A DNA stretch of 64,000 bases from Eubacterium_G segne (lineage in GTDB: Bacteria; Bacillota; Clostridia; Lachnospirales; Lachnospiraceae), in NCBI RefSeq assembly GCF_014287775.1, contig NZ_JACOOZ010000012.1, positions 6,290-70,289 of the forward strand, written 5' to 3'. The position numbers were made by a program, and so were the translations under genes. Below are positions 1 through 8,275 of the stretch, piece by piece. Each line of letters begins with the position of its first letter. Position 1 is the stretch's first letter. Below the pieces are notes generated by a model. It searched no databases and was not told the DNA's origin. It saw nothing but the letters and a program-made list of their open reading frames with translations.

Positions 1-3
1 GTT

Positions 4-906
4 ATGTTGAAAATAGGTTCACATGTTAAGATGAGTGGCAAGGATATGCTTCTTGGCTCGGCGAAGGAGGCAAAATCCTATGGAGCAAATGTTTTTATGG
101 CATATACCGGTGCACCTCAAAATACCAAAAGAAAAGATGTAAGTGAATTAAAGATAAAAGAAGCATGGGAATATATGCAAAAAAACGGCATTGAAGATAT
201 TATAATTCATGCACCATATATTATTAATTTAGGCAATACCATTAAGCCTGAAACCTATGAAATTGCAGAAAAGTTTTTGGCTACGGAATTAGACAGAACG
301 GAAAAAATGGGAAGTAAGGTTATGGTTTTACATCCCGGCTCCCACGTTGGAGCAGGTGTTGACGCAGGAATTAAGCAGATAATAAATGGCATAAACAATG
401 TACTTAGCAGAGACACAAAGGCATATATAGCATTAGAGACCATGGCAGGAAAAGGAAGCGAGATAGGCAGAAACTTTGAGGAAATTGCAAGAATTTATGA
501 TGGCGTAAAATATAACGATAAGCTCCGTGTCTGCTTTGACACATGCCATGTAAACGATAGTGGATATGATTTGGTAAATGATTTAAGTGGAACATTTGAG
601 AAATTCGACAAAGTAATAGGAACTGACCAGATTGCGGTTTTTCATATTAATGACAGCAAAAATCCCTGTGGTGCAGCAAAAGACAGACACGAAAACATTG
701 GCTTTGGAAACATAGGATTTGAAACTCTTAAGGAAATTGTCTATATGAAGGAATTTGAAAATATTCCAAAAATTCTAGAGACCCCATATATTAAGGATCC
801 GGATAACGATAAAAAATCCTATGCACCCTACAAATTTGAGATAGAAATGTTAAAGCAGAGAGAATTAAATCCTAATTTGCAAAAAGAGGTTATTGAAAAT
901 GAATAG
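4..906 (+). CDS. nfo: Deoxyribonuclease IV (endonuclease IV, AP endonuclease)
   Basis: This 300-residue protein matches the Nfo/EndoIV family over its full length. It cleaves DNA 5' to abasic sites in base excision repair and acts in the cytoplasm. It should fold as a TIM barrel with three zinc ions. Visible metal-site motifs in order are HAPYIINLG (about residue 69), HPGSHVG (about 110), LETMAGKG (about 145), FDTCHVNDSGYD (about 180), FHINDSK and RHENIGFGNIG (about 215-235), and a late LETPY. The ATG lies three bases into the window, so its ribosome site is cut off. The gene end overlaps the start of the following permease by 14 bases, which suggests translational coupling. Confidence 0.96.
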   Translation: MLKIGSHVKMSGKDMLLGSAKEAKSYGANVFMAYTGAPQNTKRKDVSELKIKEAWEYMQKNGIEDIIIHAPYIINLGNTIKPETYEIAEKFLATELDRTEKMGSKVMVLHPGSHVGAGVDAGIKQIINGINNVLSRDTKAYIALETMAGKGSEIGRNFEEIARIYDGVKYNDKLRVCFDTCHVNDSGYDLVNDLSGTFEKFDKVIGTDQIAVFHINDSKNPCGAAKDRHENIGFGNIGFETLKEIVYMKEFENIPKILETPYIKDPDNDKKSYAPYKFEIEMLKQRELNPNLQKEVIENE

Positions 907-1846
907 CTTGATTTATAGTTTAAATGCAACAGTTCCGGTTTTTCTGGTAATTGTTGTGGGATATTTACTTAAAAAAATAGGCTGGATAAATGAAGGATTT
1001 ATAAAGGCATCAAATAAAATTAACTTTACAATTACCCTGCCGGCTTTACTTATACAGGACATGATGAACAATGATTTTCTGCAGAAATTTGACGGAATGT
1101 ATGTTGTATATTGTGCAGTGGTAACGTCAATATGTTTCTTCGCCACATGGGTTGGAGCTAAATTGCTGGTAAAGGATAAAACAATTGTTGGTGAGTTTGT
1201 TCAGGCTTCATATCGAAGTAGTGCGGCAGTGTTAGGAGCCGCATTTGTGTTTAATATATATGGGGACACAGGAATGGTGCCTCTGATGATTTTAGGGGCG
1301 GTACCACTTTATAATGTTTATGCAGTTCTGGTTTTAACAGTGGAATGTCCGCAGAAAGGCGCAAGTCAGGATAAAACCTTACTAACCACCTTAAAGGGAA
1401 TAGTAACAAATCCTATTATTTTAAGTATTTTTGCCGGGGTTATTTTATCTGCAACAAAGGTGCAGTTCCCTAAAATAATAGATAATACCATAGGAAATTT
1501 TGCAAGAATAGCCACTCCGTTGGCACTTTTGGCAATTGGTGGCAGTTTTGAATTTGGAAAGGCAATAAAAAAGGCAAAGCCTGTCATTGTTGCTACGTTT
1601 TTTAAACTTATAGGCTGGGCAATGGTATTTTTGCCAATAGCTGTGTGGTTAGGATACAGGGATGAGAAGCTGATGGCACTGGTTATTATGCTGACATCCC
1701 CTACTACTCCAAGTTGTTACATAATGGCAAAAAGCATGAAATCAGAAGGAACTCTTACAAGCAGTGTTGTAGTGTTGACAACCCTATGTTCTGCATTCAC
1801 CCTGACCGCTATTATATTTGTATTAAAAAGCCTGGGATTATTGTAG
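893..1846 (+). CDS. AEC family (auxin efflux carrier-like) permease
   Basis: A 317-residue, very hydrophobic protein with about ten predicted membrane spans, beginning with a span after SLIYSLNATVPVFLVIV. The pattern, with a central hydrophilic loop (VECPQKGASQDK) and a second half containing LALLAIGGSFEFGKA, is that of AEC/auxin efflux carrier permeases (PF03547). In bacteria these carry small organic acids or amino-acid derivatives; the substrate cannot be read from sequence. The start overlaps the 3' end of nfo in another frame, so the two genes are probably cotranscribed. An AAAAGAGG stretch within nfo precedes the start by a few bases and can act as ribosome site. Confidence 0.85.
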   Translation: MKMNSLIYSLNATVPVFLVIVVGYLLKKIGWINEGFIKASNKINFTITLPALLIQDMMNNDFLQKFDGMYVVYCAVVTSICFFATWVGAKLLVKDKTIVGEFVQASYRSSAAVLGAAFVFNIYGDTGMVPLMILGAVPLYNVYAVLVLTVECPQKGASQDKTLLTTLKGIVTNPIILSIFAGVILSATKVQFPKIIDNTIGNFARIATPLALLAIGGSFEFGKAIKKAKPVIVATFFKLIGWAMVFLPIAVWLGYRDEKLMALVIMLTSPTTPSCYIMAKSMKSEGTLTSSVVVLTTLCSAFTLTAIIFVLKSLGLL

Positions 1847-1884
1847 GATAGGGCATTAAATAAAATAGACGAGGAGGAAACCAA

Positions 1885-3666
1885 ATGAAGAGAAGTGAAC
1901 AGAAAATTCAGGATACCTGGAAAATGGAGGATATGTTTATAAGTGATGAGGCATGGGAAAAGGACTTTGAAAAGGCAACAAAGATGATTCCTCATTATAG
2001 TGATTTTTCAGGTGAAGTTTCAAAGGATAAAGAAAAATTAATTGAATATTTTAATTTCAATGATGAGATAAATTTGTTAGTGGAAAGACTTTATGTATAT
2101 TCAAACCAAAAGTACCATCAGGATATGGCAGAGGCAAAGTATCAGGCATATTCAGGAAAGGCACAGAAACTGACAGTAGACATAGGAAGCGCATCAGCTT
2201 TTTTTGAACCGGAAATTTTGGAAATGGAGGAAGATACATTACTTTCATGGATGCAGGATGACAGGCTGGCCGATTACCGGAGATATGTGGGAGAAATATT
2301 GAGAGGAAAAGCTCATACTCTTGATAAGAAGACAGAAGAAATTTTGGCAAAAAGCAGAAAAATGGCGGCAGCAGCTGACAACATTTATTCAATGTACAAT
2401 GGTGCCGATATTGATTTCCCGGTGGTAAAGGGAAGTGACAATAAGGAAATCAAAATAACCCATGGCAATTATGTCCCAATTCTTGCGGGAGAGGACAGAG
2501 AACTTAGAAAAAATGCCTTTAAGGCTTTATATGATACCTATGGCAAAATGAAAAATACAATTGCGGCAACCTTTAATGCAAATGTTGAGCAGGCATGCTT
2601 TTATGCAGATGTGAGAAATTATCCCTCATCCCTTGCAATGCACCTTGATGGAAGTAATATCCCGGTGTCAGTTTATGATAATTTAATAGATGTTGTGCAC
2701 GAAAACATGGGATTGATGCACAGATACGTTAAATTAAGAAAGAAGATTCTTGGAGTGGATGAACTACATATGTATGATGTTTACGCTCCAATTGCTAAGG
2801 CACCTAAGGATAAAATACCTTTTGAAAAAGCAAAGGAAATGGTTTTAGAAGCACTAAAACCTATGGGTGAGGATTATCTTTCCAAGTTAAAAGAAGGCTT
2901 TAACAACAGATGGATTGACGTTTACGAAAATGAAGGAAAAAGAAGCGGGGCATATTCCTGGGGAGCTTACGGAACCCATCCTTATGTGTTGCTTAACTAT
3001 CAGGGAACTCTTGATGACGTGTTTACTCTAGCACACGAAATGGGGCATGCTCTTCATTCATATTATTCCGATACAACACAACCATATATTAATGCAGGAT
3101 ACCGTATTTTTGTGGCAGAGGTGGCATCTACATGTAATGAGTCACTTTTAATACATCATTTGCTGAAAAACACTGATGACAGGGATACGAAAGCTTATCT
3201 TATTAATCATTTTCTTGAGCAATTTAAGGGAACGCTGTATCGTCAGACAATGTTTGCTGAGTTTGAAAAAATAACTCATCATATGGTAGAGCAGGGAGAA
3301 ACTTTAACAAGTGACCTTCTTTGTGAAACATATTTGAATTTAAATAAAGAATATTTTGGAGAAGAAATGGTATCGGACGATGAAATCGCTTTGGAATGGG
3401 CGAGAATACCACATTTCTATAATCCGTTTTATGTTTATCAATATGCAACGGGAATTTCAGCGGCAATAGCCCTTTCTAAGAAAATAATGAATGAAGGGGA
3501 AAGTGCTGTTAAGGATTATATGAAGTTTTTAACAGGAGGCGGTTCAAAGGATCCTATTGACCTTCTTAAAATGGCAGGAGTGAATATGGCTGAAAAAGAG
3601 CCGGTACAGCAGGCACTTAACCTGTTTGGTGATTTATTAGACCAAATGGAAGAAATAGTAAAATAA
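1885..3666 (+). CDS. pepF: Oligoendopeptidase F (M3 family zinc peptidase)
   Basis: A 593-residue cytoplasmic metallopeptidase of the M3B family, the usual length for PepF. The zinc-binding HExxH motif is seen as LAHEMGHALHSYY near residue 384, with the third ligand glutamate expected in VAEVASTCNESLL about 25-30 residues later. The N-terminal part (WKMEDMFISDEAWEKDF) matches the PepF lobe. It hydrolyses peptides of roughly 7-17 residues, in peptide turnover or nutrition. A strong ribosome site GAGGAGG precedes the ATG. The gene is free-standing between the permease and a HAD phosphatase; no terminator was recognised in the 110 bases after it. Confidence 0.95.
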   Translation: MKRSEQKIQDTWKMEDMFISDEAWEKDFEKATKMIPHYSDFSGEVSKDKEKLIEYFNFNDEINLLVERLYVYSNQKYHQDMAEAKYQAYSGKAQKLTVDIGSASAFFEPEILEMEEDTLLSWMQDDRLADYRRYVGEILRGKAHTLDKKTEEILAKSRKMAAAADNIYSMYNGADIDFPVVKGSDNKEIKITHGNYVPILAGEDRELRKNAFKALYDTYGKMKNTIAATFNANVEQACFYADVRNYPSSLAMHLDGSNIPVSVYDNLIDVVHENMGLMHRYVKLRKKILGVDELHMYDVYAPIAKAPKDKIPFEKAKEMVLEALKPMGEDYLSKLKEGFNNRWIDVYENEGKRSGAYSWGAYGTHPYVLLNYQGTLDDVFTLAHEMGHALHSYYSDTTQPYINAGYRIFVAEVASTCNESLLIHHLLKNTDDRDTKAYLINHFLEQFKGTLYRQTMFAEFEKITHHMVEQGETLTSDLLCETYLNLNKEYFGEEMVSDDEIALEWARIPHFYNPFYVYQYATGISAAIALSKKIMNEGESAVKDYMKFLTGGGSKDPIDLLKMAGVNMAEKEPVQQALNLFGDLLDQMEEIVK

Positions 3667-3778
3667 AATCTTTTTATTGGAAGCCTGCCGGAATTTAGTA
3701 TATGATATTACACAGGTGCAATGTTAATGGCATTGTAATGAGGGACAATGCAGTTGATAAAAAAATATGGAGCATAAG

Positions 3779-4429
3779 ATGAAATTTAATGAAAATTATA
3801 AGGGCTATATATTTGATTTAGATGGGACCATTCTTGATAGTTCATGGGTATGGGATATGGTTGACATAAAATTCCTGGGAGATAGAGGCTATGATGTCCC
3901 TGAGGATTATGTGGAATCAATTTCTCCGTTAGGGGCTTACAAGGCGGCAGTTTATACCATTGACCGGTTTAATCTTCATGGGGAAAAACCGGAAGAGCTG
4001 GTAAGGGAATGGTTTGACATGGCAAAGGAAGAATACGCAAAAAAAGTAGTATGTAAGCCTGGAGCAAAGGAATATATCACACACCTTTTTAAAGGGGGAA
4101 AGAAGCTGGCTGTTGCTACGTCTTCAGATCGGGAGTTATTTATGCCTACTTTGGAAAGAGAAGGAATACTTAACTGTTTTTCTGAAATTGTAACAGTGGA
4201 TGAGGTAAAACGTGGCAAAGGTTTTCCTGACATATATGAGGAAGCCGCCAGACGTATTCACCATGAAAAGAAGGATTGCGTTGTATTTGAGGATATTCTC
4301 ACAGGAGTTATGGGGGCAAAAGCAGGGGGATTTACGGTGGTTGCCGTTGAAGATGAAAAATCTGAATGTAATAAAATGAAGATAAGGGAAATTGCAGATT
4401 ATTATATTGAAAAATATCCCTTTGTGTAA
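3779..4429 (+). CDS. HAD family phosphatase (beta-phosphoglucomutase-like)
   Basis: A HAD-superfamily hydrolase of 216 residues. Motif I is IFDLDGTILDSSW near the N terminus, motif II is VATSSDRELFMPTL, a Lys follows around DEVKRGKGFPDIY, and the acidic motif IV is VVFEDILTGVMGAKAGG. A helical cap lies between motifs I and II, so this is subfamily IA, like sugar-phosphate phosphatases or beta-phosphoglucomutases. The substrate is unknown. An ATG at 3767 is in frame, but GGAG at 3769-3772 sits six bases before the ATG at 3779, so the second start is chosen. It is convergent with the next gene, with a shared terminator between. Confidence 0.85.
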   Translation: MKFNENYKGYIFDLDGTILDSSWVWDMVDIKFLGDRGYDVPEDYVESISPLGAYKAAVYTIDRFNLHGEKPEELVREWFDMAKEEYAKKVVCKPGAKEYITHLFKGGKKLAVATSSDRELFMPTLEREGILNCFSEIVTVDEVKRGKGFPDIYEEAARRIHHEKKDCVVFEDILTGVMGAKAGGFTVVAVEDEKSECNKMKIREIADYYIEKYPFV

Positions 4430-4433
4430 ATAT

Positions 4434-4482
4434 AAAGCCCCGTTGCAAATATCATAAATGACGTTGCAGCAGGGCTTTAGTT
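4434..4482. terminator. Bidirectional hairpin terminator
   Basis: AAAGCCC and GGGCTTT form the base of a stem that continues inward through GTTGCA/TGCAGC with one mismatch and one wobble. The loop is about 17 bases. A T-rich stretch follows on the plus strand, and an AAA-rich one precedes it, so it can serve both convergent genes. Confidence 0.7.
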
Positions 4483-4491
4483 ATTTAAAGA

Positions 4492-5418
4492 TTAATTTTT
4501 ATATTTTTTAAAATTGGGAGCAGGTAACTGGGCTAAAATTATGGCAACAAAAATCAATCCGCATCCGGCTAACTCACGGGAACCCATGGACTGACCTAAA
4601 ATTATCCATCCTGCAATAACTGAAAATACTGATTCAAGACTCATTAAAAGGGAGGCTACAGTAGGGTTTAGACCCTTTTGTCCAATAATCTGTAGTGTAT
4701 AAGCTACGCCGCAGGAGAAAATTCCGGCATACAAAATAGGAATCCATACATCAACTGTCATAAGAGGTGGAATCCATTGGAAAATGCCTGTTATTGAATG
4801 TTTCATATCGAAAATAAACATTGGCACTGCTGATGTGATTCCACATACGAAAAACTGGATGCAGGACATTTTAACACCATCTACTAAAAGTGAGAAATAA
4901 TCAATAATTAAAATATGTAATGAAAAAATAAAAGCACAAAGTAGCAGTAGCAAATCTGCTAAATTAAAGCCAGAGGAACCTTTGGCACATAAAAGATATA
5001 AACCTGCTAATGAGAGACATACCCCAATCCAAATATTAATACCGCATTTTTTCTTTAGAAAAAGACCAAGTATAGGCACAATCAGAATGTAGCAGGCAGT
5101 AAGAAAACCGGCTTTACCGGCAGATGCACCAAGATATAACCCAAGTTGTTGCAGATTGCTTGCCAGAGACAATGCAAGTCCGCAGCAAATACCACCAATA
5201 ATTAAAAGTTTTCTTTCGGTTTTATCGGACTTACCTTTTCCCTTATTTAAAAAGAAAATAACAGGAATAAGTACCAGTGAGCCAATAAACGAACGGATGC
5301 AGTTGAAGGTATACGGGCCACATGCATCCCCACCGGAACTTTGGGCTACAAAAGCAACACCCCATATAAAAGCTGTAAGAATTAAAAGTAGTGAATGTCT
5401 TAATTTTAAACTGTTCAT
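4492..5418 (-). CDS. DMT family transporter (EamA domains)
   Basis: A 308-residue integral membrane protein with about ten hydrophobic spans arranged as two EamA (PF00892) halves. The first begins LLLILTAFIWGVAFVAQ, a typical EamA opening; the second begins around LLLLCAFIFSLHILIID. The ending LAGCGLIFVAIILAQL is also characteristic. Such drug/metabolite transporters export amino acids, metabolites or drugs; the substrate is not predictable. The reading frame is open for 27 codons further upstream, but GGAG lies eight bases before the ATG at 5416-5418 (minus strand), so that start is preferred. It probably forms a short operon with the YdcF-like gene upstream of it on the minus strand, whose stop is close by. 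Confidence 0.85.
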   Translation of the reverse strand: MNSLKLRHSLLLILTAFIWGVAFVAQSSGGDACGPYTFNCIRSFIGSLVLIPVIFFLNKGKGKSDKTERKLLIIGGICCGLALSLASNLQQLGLYLGASAGKAGFLTACYILIVPILGLFLKKKCGINIWIGVCLSLAGLYLLCAKGSSGFNLADLLLLLCAFIFSLHILIIDYFSLLVDGVKMSCIQFFVCGITSAVPMFIFDMKHSITGIFQWIPPLMTVDVWIPILYAGIFSCGVAYTLQIIGQKGLNPTVASLLMSLESVFSVIAGWIILGQSMGSRELAGCGLIFVAIILAQLPAPNFKKYKN

Positions 5419-5502
5419 AAATTTCTCCATATGTATATATTTGTACAAACAGTAGTATTTTACTTCATGGAGTGGGTTTTTGCAAATGGGAAAGAGCATC
5501 CT

Positions 5503-6090
5503 TTAATTTAATAATTTATACCACTTATAACCAATATAGAAAAAAGTCTCTCTTGCTACAAAGGGGATTTTTGATTTCAAGGTTTTATATGCACTGGTGT
5601 CGGTAGGAGACGAAAATGCATCTATGTCACAGTCTTTTGATAATAACATAGACCTTTTCATATGCAGTGGGTCACTTACAATTAATGCTGTTTTAAATTT
5701 ATTATTATCCATTATTGTTTTGGAGTATTCTAAATTCTCCTGAGTAATTGTGGATTTATCTTCTTTAAATATATCTTCCAAGGGAATGTTATTTTCAGTC
5801 AAATATTCTGCTGCCACATCAGCATCACTTCTGGTATTACCCGCACCTATTCCACCGGTAACAATTAATTTCTTCACTTTTCCTTCATTGTAAAGTTTAA
5901 TAGCGTGATTTAATCTTTGCTTGTACACCTCAGATACTTCTGTATCATTACAGGCCGCACCTAATACAATCGCCACATCACATTCTTTGTCTTCATAAAC
6001 ATTGCTGTAGGTGCAAATGGAGACTACATTACTTATTATATAAATTAATATAATTACCGGTATTATAAATAAAAATTTTCTTTTCTCCAT
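5503..6090 (-). CDS. YdcF/SanA family membrane-anchored protein (DUF218)
   Basis: A 195-residue protein with one N-terminal membrane anchor (residues about 6-26) and a DUF218 (PF02698) domain. The family core shows as VAIVLGAACNDTEVSEVYKQRL, then KKLIVTGGIGAGNTRSDADVAAEYL, and ALIVSDPLHMKRSMLL. SanA/YdcF relatives affect envelope integrity and vancomycin resistance in other bacteria, but their reaction is not firmly known. The domain should lie outside the membrane. The ribosome site is weak (AAGGGC about 9 bases before the ATG). The downstream DMT transporter starts about 85 bases after this stop, so the two may be cotranscribed. Confidence 0.8.
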   Translation of the reverse strand: MEKRKFLFIIPVIILIYIISNVVSICTYSNVYEDKECDVAIVLGAACNDTEVSEVYKQRLNHAIKLYNEGKVKKLIVTGGIGAGNTRSDADVAAEYLTENNIPLEDIFKEDKSTITQENLEYSKTIMDNNKFKTALIVSDPLHMKRSMLLSKDCDIDAFSSPTDTSAYKTLKSKIPFVARETFFYIGYKWYKLLN

Positions 6091-6236
6091 ATCTGTCGCC
6101 CTTTTATATTAAAAACACTAGCGTTATCATTCTTTGCTACTTAAATATATGTTTTTATAATAACAAATATTTTAGGGGATATCAAACGTTGTGTTTTGGT
6201 GTTGTGCCAATGAAAGTCGGTAAAGTTGAGTGGATA

Positions 6237-6272
6237 TGTCGTAATAAATGTCGTAATAAATGTCGTAATAAA
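6237..6272. repeat. Three tandem 12-bp repeats TGTCGTAATAAA
   Basis: Three perfect head-to-tail copies of the 12-mer TGTCGTAATAAA occur in the 308-base gap between the divergently placed ydcF-like gene and the end of the Gfo/Idh gene. Apart from these and the hairpin at 6328-6361, I see nothing else of note in this gap. Confidence 0.9.
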
Positions 6273-6327
6273 TGAAAAAAAATGTATGAAAAACTATTAG
6301 TGGTGGAGATTATACAAATAAATATGA

Positions 6328-6361
6328 CAGAACTGCGTTGACAATACACAATGCAGTTCTG
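6328..6361 (-). terminator. Hairpin downstream of the Gfo/Idh oxidoreductase
   Basis: A 13-bp stem (CAGAACTGCGTTG with CAATGCAGTTCTG, one G-T pair) closes an 8-base loop. It lies 38 bases past the stop of the minus-strand gene at 6399. The minus-strand sequence after it is T-rich but not a pure T run, so it is a plausible but imperfect terminator. Confidence 0.55.
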
Positions 6362-6398
6362 CCAGTTAAGAATTTTTATATATTAAGGGAAATTTTAA

Positions 6399-7373
6399 TT
6401 ATTCTTCTTCAGGGTATTTTAATCCCCATTCCTTTCTGAAGGCTGTCATTAATTCCATAACATCTTTTGTATATTCAAGATGCATGCACGCTGTATCACC
6501 GTTTATTGCACGTTCCATATCAGCAAGCTCATAAGCAAGGGCGTCTGCATTTTCACCGGCTTTAATAACTTCTGTTTTACCTGTTTCTGCATCGGTAATT
6601 GTTGCCTCCCAGGCTCTTGGATATTCTAAAATTTCTATATATCCCTTTTCACAGGAAATCATGCCTCTCTTAGGTTGTTTAGAATGAAGTGAAAGCATAA
6701 CTGATGCCATCTGACCTTCATTATTCATAAGTAATAATCCGGCCTGTTCATCCACGCCGGTTGGTGCCGTTTTTACCTGAGACAGAATCTTAGTTGGTTT
6801 AGAATCCATAAACCATCTGATAAATGAAAGAGCATAAACACCTATATCCAGCATAGCTCCACCGGCGAGATTTCTGTTAAAGAAACGATTGTTCATGTCG
6901 TATTCCTTAAAACTGCCAAAATTCATTGTGATAAGATTTATCTTGCCTAAAGTTCCGGAATCTATGATTCTTTTAAGCTCTTTATATATTGGCATATGGA
7001 ATATTGTCATTGCCTCTCCAACAACAACATTCTTTTCATCAGCCAACGTCAAAGCTTCATTTAATTCATCGCTGTTTAATGTAATGGATTTTTCTACCAG
7101 AATATGCTTTCCGTGGTTAATAGCCTTTTTCATAAATTCTATATGTGTATTGTGAGGAGTTGTAATATAAACCACATCCACCTCAGGATCATCAAATACG
7201 TCATTCATGTTGTCATATACTTTGGCTATATTATATTTTTTCGCAAATTGAACTGCCTTTTCATGTGTTCTGTTAGCAACTGAATAGATGCTTTTTCCGT
7301 TCTTTTGTAAAGCCTCAGCCATCTGATTTGCAATAACTCCAGTTCCAAGTACTGCCCATTTAATTTCTCTCAT
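6399..7373 (-). CDS. Gfo/Idh/MocA family NAD(P)-dependent oxidoreductase
   Basis: A 324-residue protein with an N-terminal Rossmann fold (WAVLGTGVIANQMAEAL, residues 5-21), the TPHNTH and VEKSITLN segment near residue 95-110, and the C-terminal Gfo/Idh domain with FNRNLAGGAMLDIGVYAL. The canonical EKP motif reads EKS here. Such enzymes oxidise or reduce sugars, inositols or trans-dihydrodiols; the substrate is unknown. The open frame extends 35 codons upstream, but AGGAGG sits just before the ATG at 7371-7373, so this is the start. It follows a short RpiR-type regulator by only about 50 bases, pointing to joint control by a sugar-phosphate signal. Confidence 0.88.
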   Translation of the reverse strand: MREIKWAVLGTGVIANQMAEALQKNGKSIYSVANRTHEKAVQFAKKYNIAKVYDNMNDVFDDPEVDVVYITTPHNTHIEFMKKAINHGKHILVEKSITLNSDELNEALTLADEKNVVVGEAMTIFHMPIYKELKRIIDSGTLGKINLITMNFGSFKEYDMNNRFFNRNLAGGAMLDIGVYALSFIRWFMDSKPTKILSQVKTAPTGVDEQAGLLLMNNEGQMASVMLSLHSKQPKRGMISCEKGYIEILEYPRAWEATITDAETGKTEVIKAGENADALAYELADMERAINGDTACMHLEYTKDVMELMTAFRKEWGLKYPEEE

Positions 7374-7422
7374 AAATCCAACCTCCTGTAAAATGATTAA
7401 ATATAATTTCGCATCAATACAC

Positions 7423-7944
7423 TTATACGAAAGCAAGTTGTGTTTCCAAAACCGGTGTGGATATGGCAGGAATCCCAATTTGATTTAATTTATAGGCTCC
7501 GTCCATTGCAACGGGAATGGTATTTCCCACAGCTGCAAATAACACGCTTCTGGCATTATTGATTTTGTTTAATATTTCATCAAGATTATCCGTATCCATC
7601 ATGGAAACTGTCTGGGTTAATTCCGCAACCTTATTGGCAAGAATACTTTTCAGAGACTGTTTTTTGTTGTCTATTGAAATATCATTACTGTATTCTTCAT
7701 TATCCTCTCTATTTACCAGTTCCTTTGCAATGGATATTTTCAAATGATGAAATCCTTTTAACCCGATTTTTTTACAAAATCTTGATATGGAAGCTTCGCT
7801 AACCTGACATTTAACTGCCAGTTCTCCAACGGTCACATCCACTATATCTTTGGGGTTCCTGATAATATAATCGCCTATTTTCTTTTCTGTTTCAAAAAAA
7901 CTATCATATAGCGTACATATTTGATTTAAAACTGACTTTTCCAT
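7423..7944 (-). CDS. RpiR/MurR family regulator with shortened SIS domain
   Basis: The 173-residue product has the N-terminal HTH_6 domain of RpiR regulators (residues 1-77; VTVGELAVKCQVSEASISRFCKKIG is the helix-turn-helix). It is followed by the first part of a sugar-isomerase (SIS) domain (ARSVLFAAVGNTIPVAMDGAYKLNQIG). Family members usually have about 280 residues. Here the frame stops about 40 residues into the SIS fold, and the next gene begins 50 bases later, so about 100 residues of the effector domain are missing. It may be a truncated gene or a ligand-independent regulator. The ATG has AAGGA upstream. It likely controls the adjacent oxidoreductase. Confidence 0.75.
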   Translation of the reverse strand: MEKSVLNQICTLYDSFFETEKKIGDYIIRNPKDIVDVTVGELAVKCQVSEASISRFCKKIGLKGFHHLKISIAKELVNREDNEEYSNDISIDNKKQSLKSILANKVAELTQTVSMMDTDNLDEILNKINNARSVLFAAVGNTIPVAMDGAYKLNQIGIPAISTPVLETQLAFV

Positions 7945-8220
7945 TTATGATTCCTTTTCGTTATTTTCGTATTAATATGAGGATTGCAGGAGCATATGGC
8001 AAGTGGCAATCTGTATCTTGAGTGTTAAAAGAACTTTTGACATCAAAGCATTAGTATAATTATAGCATAAGTTTTAATAAAATAAATCTATGTTGAGAAT
8101 ATTGGGCATTTCATCATTTTTTTATTGTAGTTACTGTTAGCTAAATAGATAAGGCTTTAATGACTGCTTTATCGGTGTCTGACGCTTCATTAGTGTCAAA
8201 TGTATTGCTTCCAAGCATTA
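7945..8220. other. Intergenic spacer with possible extended -10 for the RpiR gene
   Basis: No gene is seen here. On the minus strand an extended -10 (TGCTATAAT, its hexamer at 8059-8064) without a good -35 lies about 115 bases upstream of the RpiR start. The rest is unremarkable AT-rich sequence. Confidence 0.4.
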
Positions 8221-8261
8221 AAAAAGAAGAGAAAACCGGATTTTGGCTTTCCCTTCTTTTT
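8221..8261 (-). terminator. Terminator of the surface protein gene
   Basis: A 17-bp stem (8221-8237 with 8245-8261) closes a 7-base loop. On the plus strand it has two A-C mismatches, but on the minus strand these become G-U pairs, so the minus-strand RNA pairs fully. It lies 15 bases past the stop of the minus-strand surface protein and its 3' arm ends in TTCTTTTTT. Confidence 0.85.
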
Positions 8262-8275
8262 AACTGTTTATAATT

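Noticed and set aside
5503..6090. True vancomycin resistance gene
   Set aside because: The SanA/YdcF resemblance is to a general envelope family; no van genes are present.
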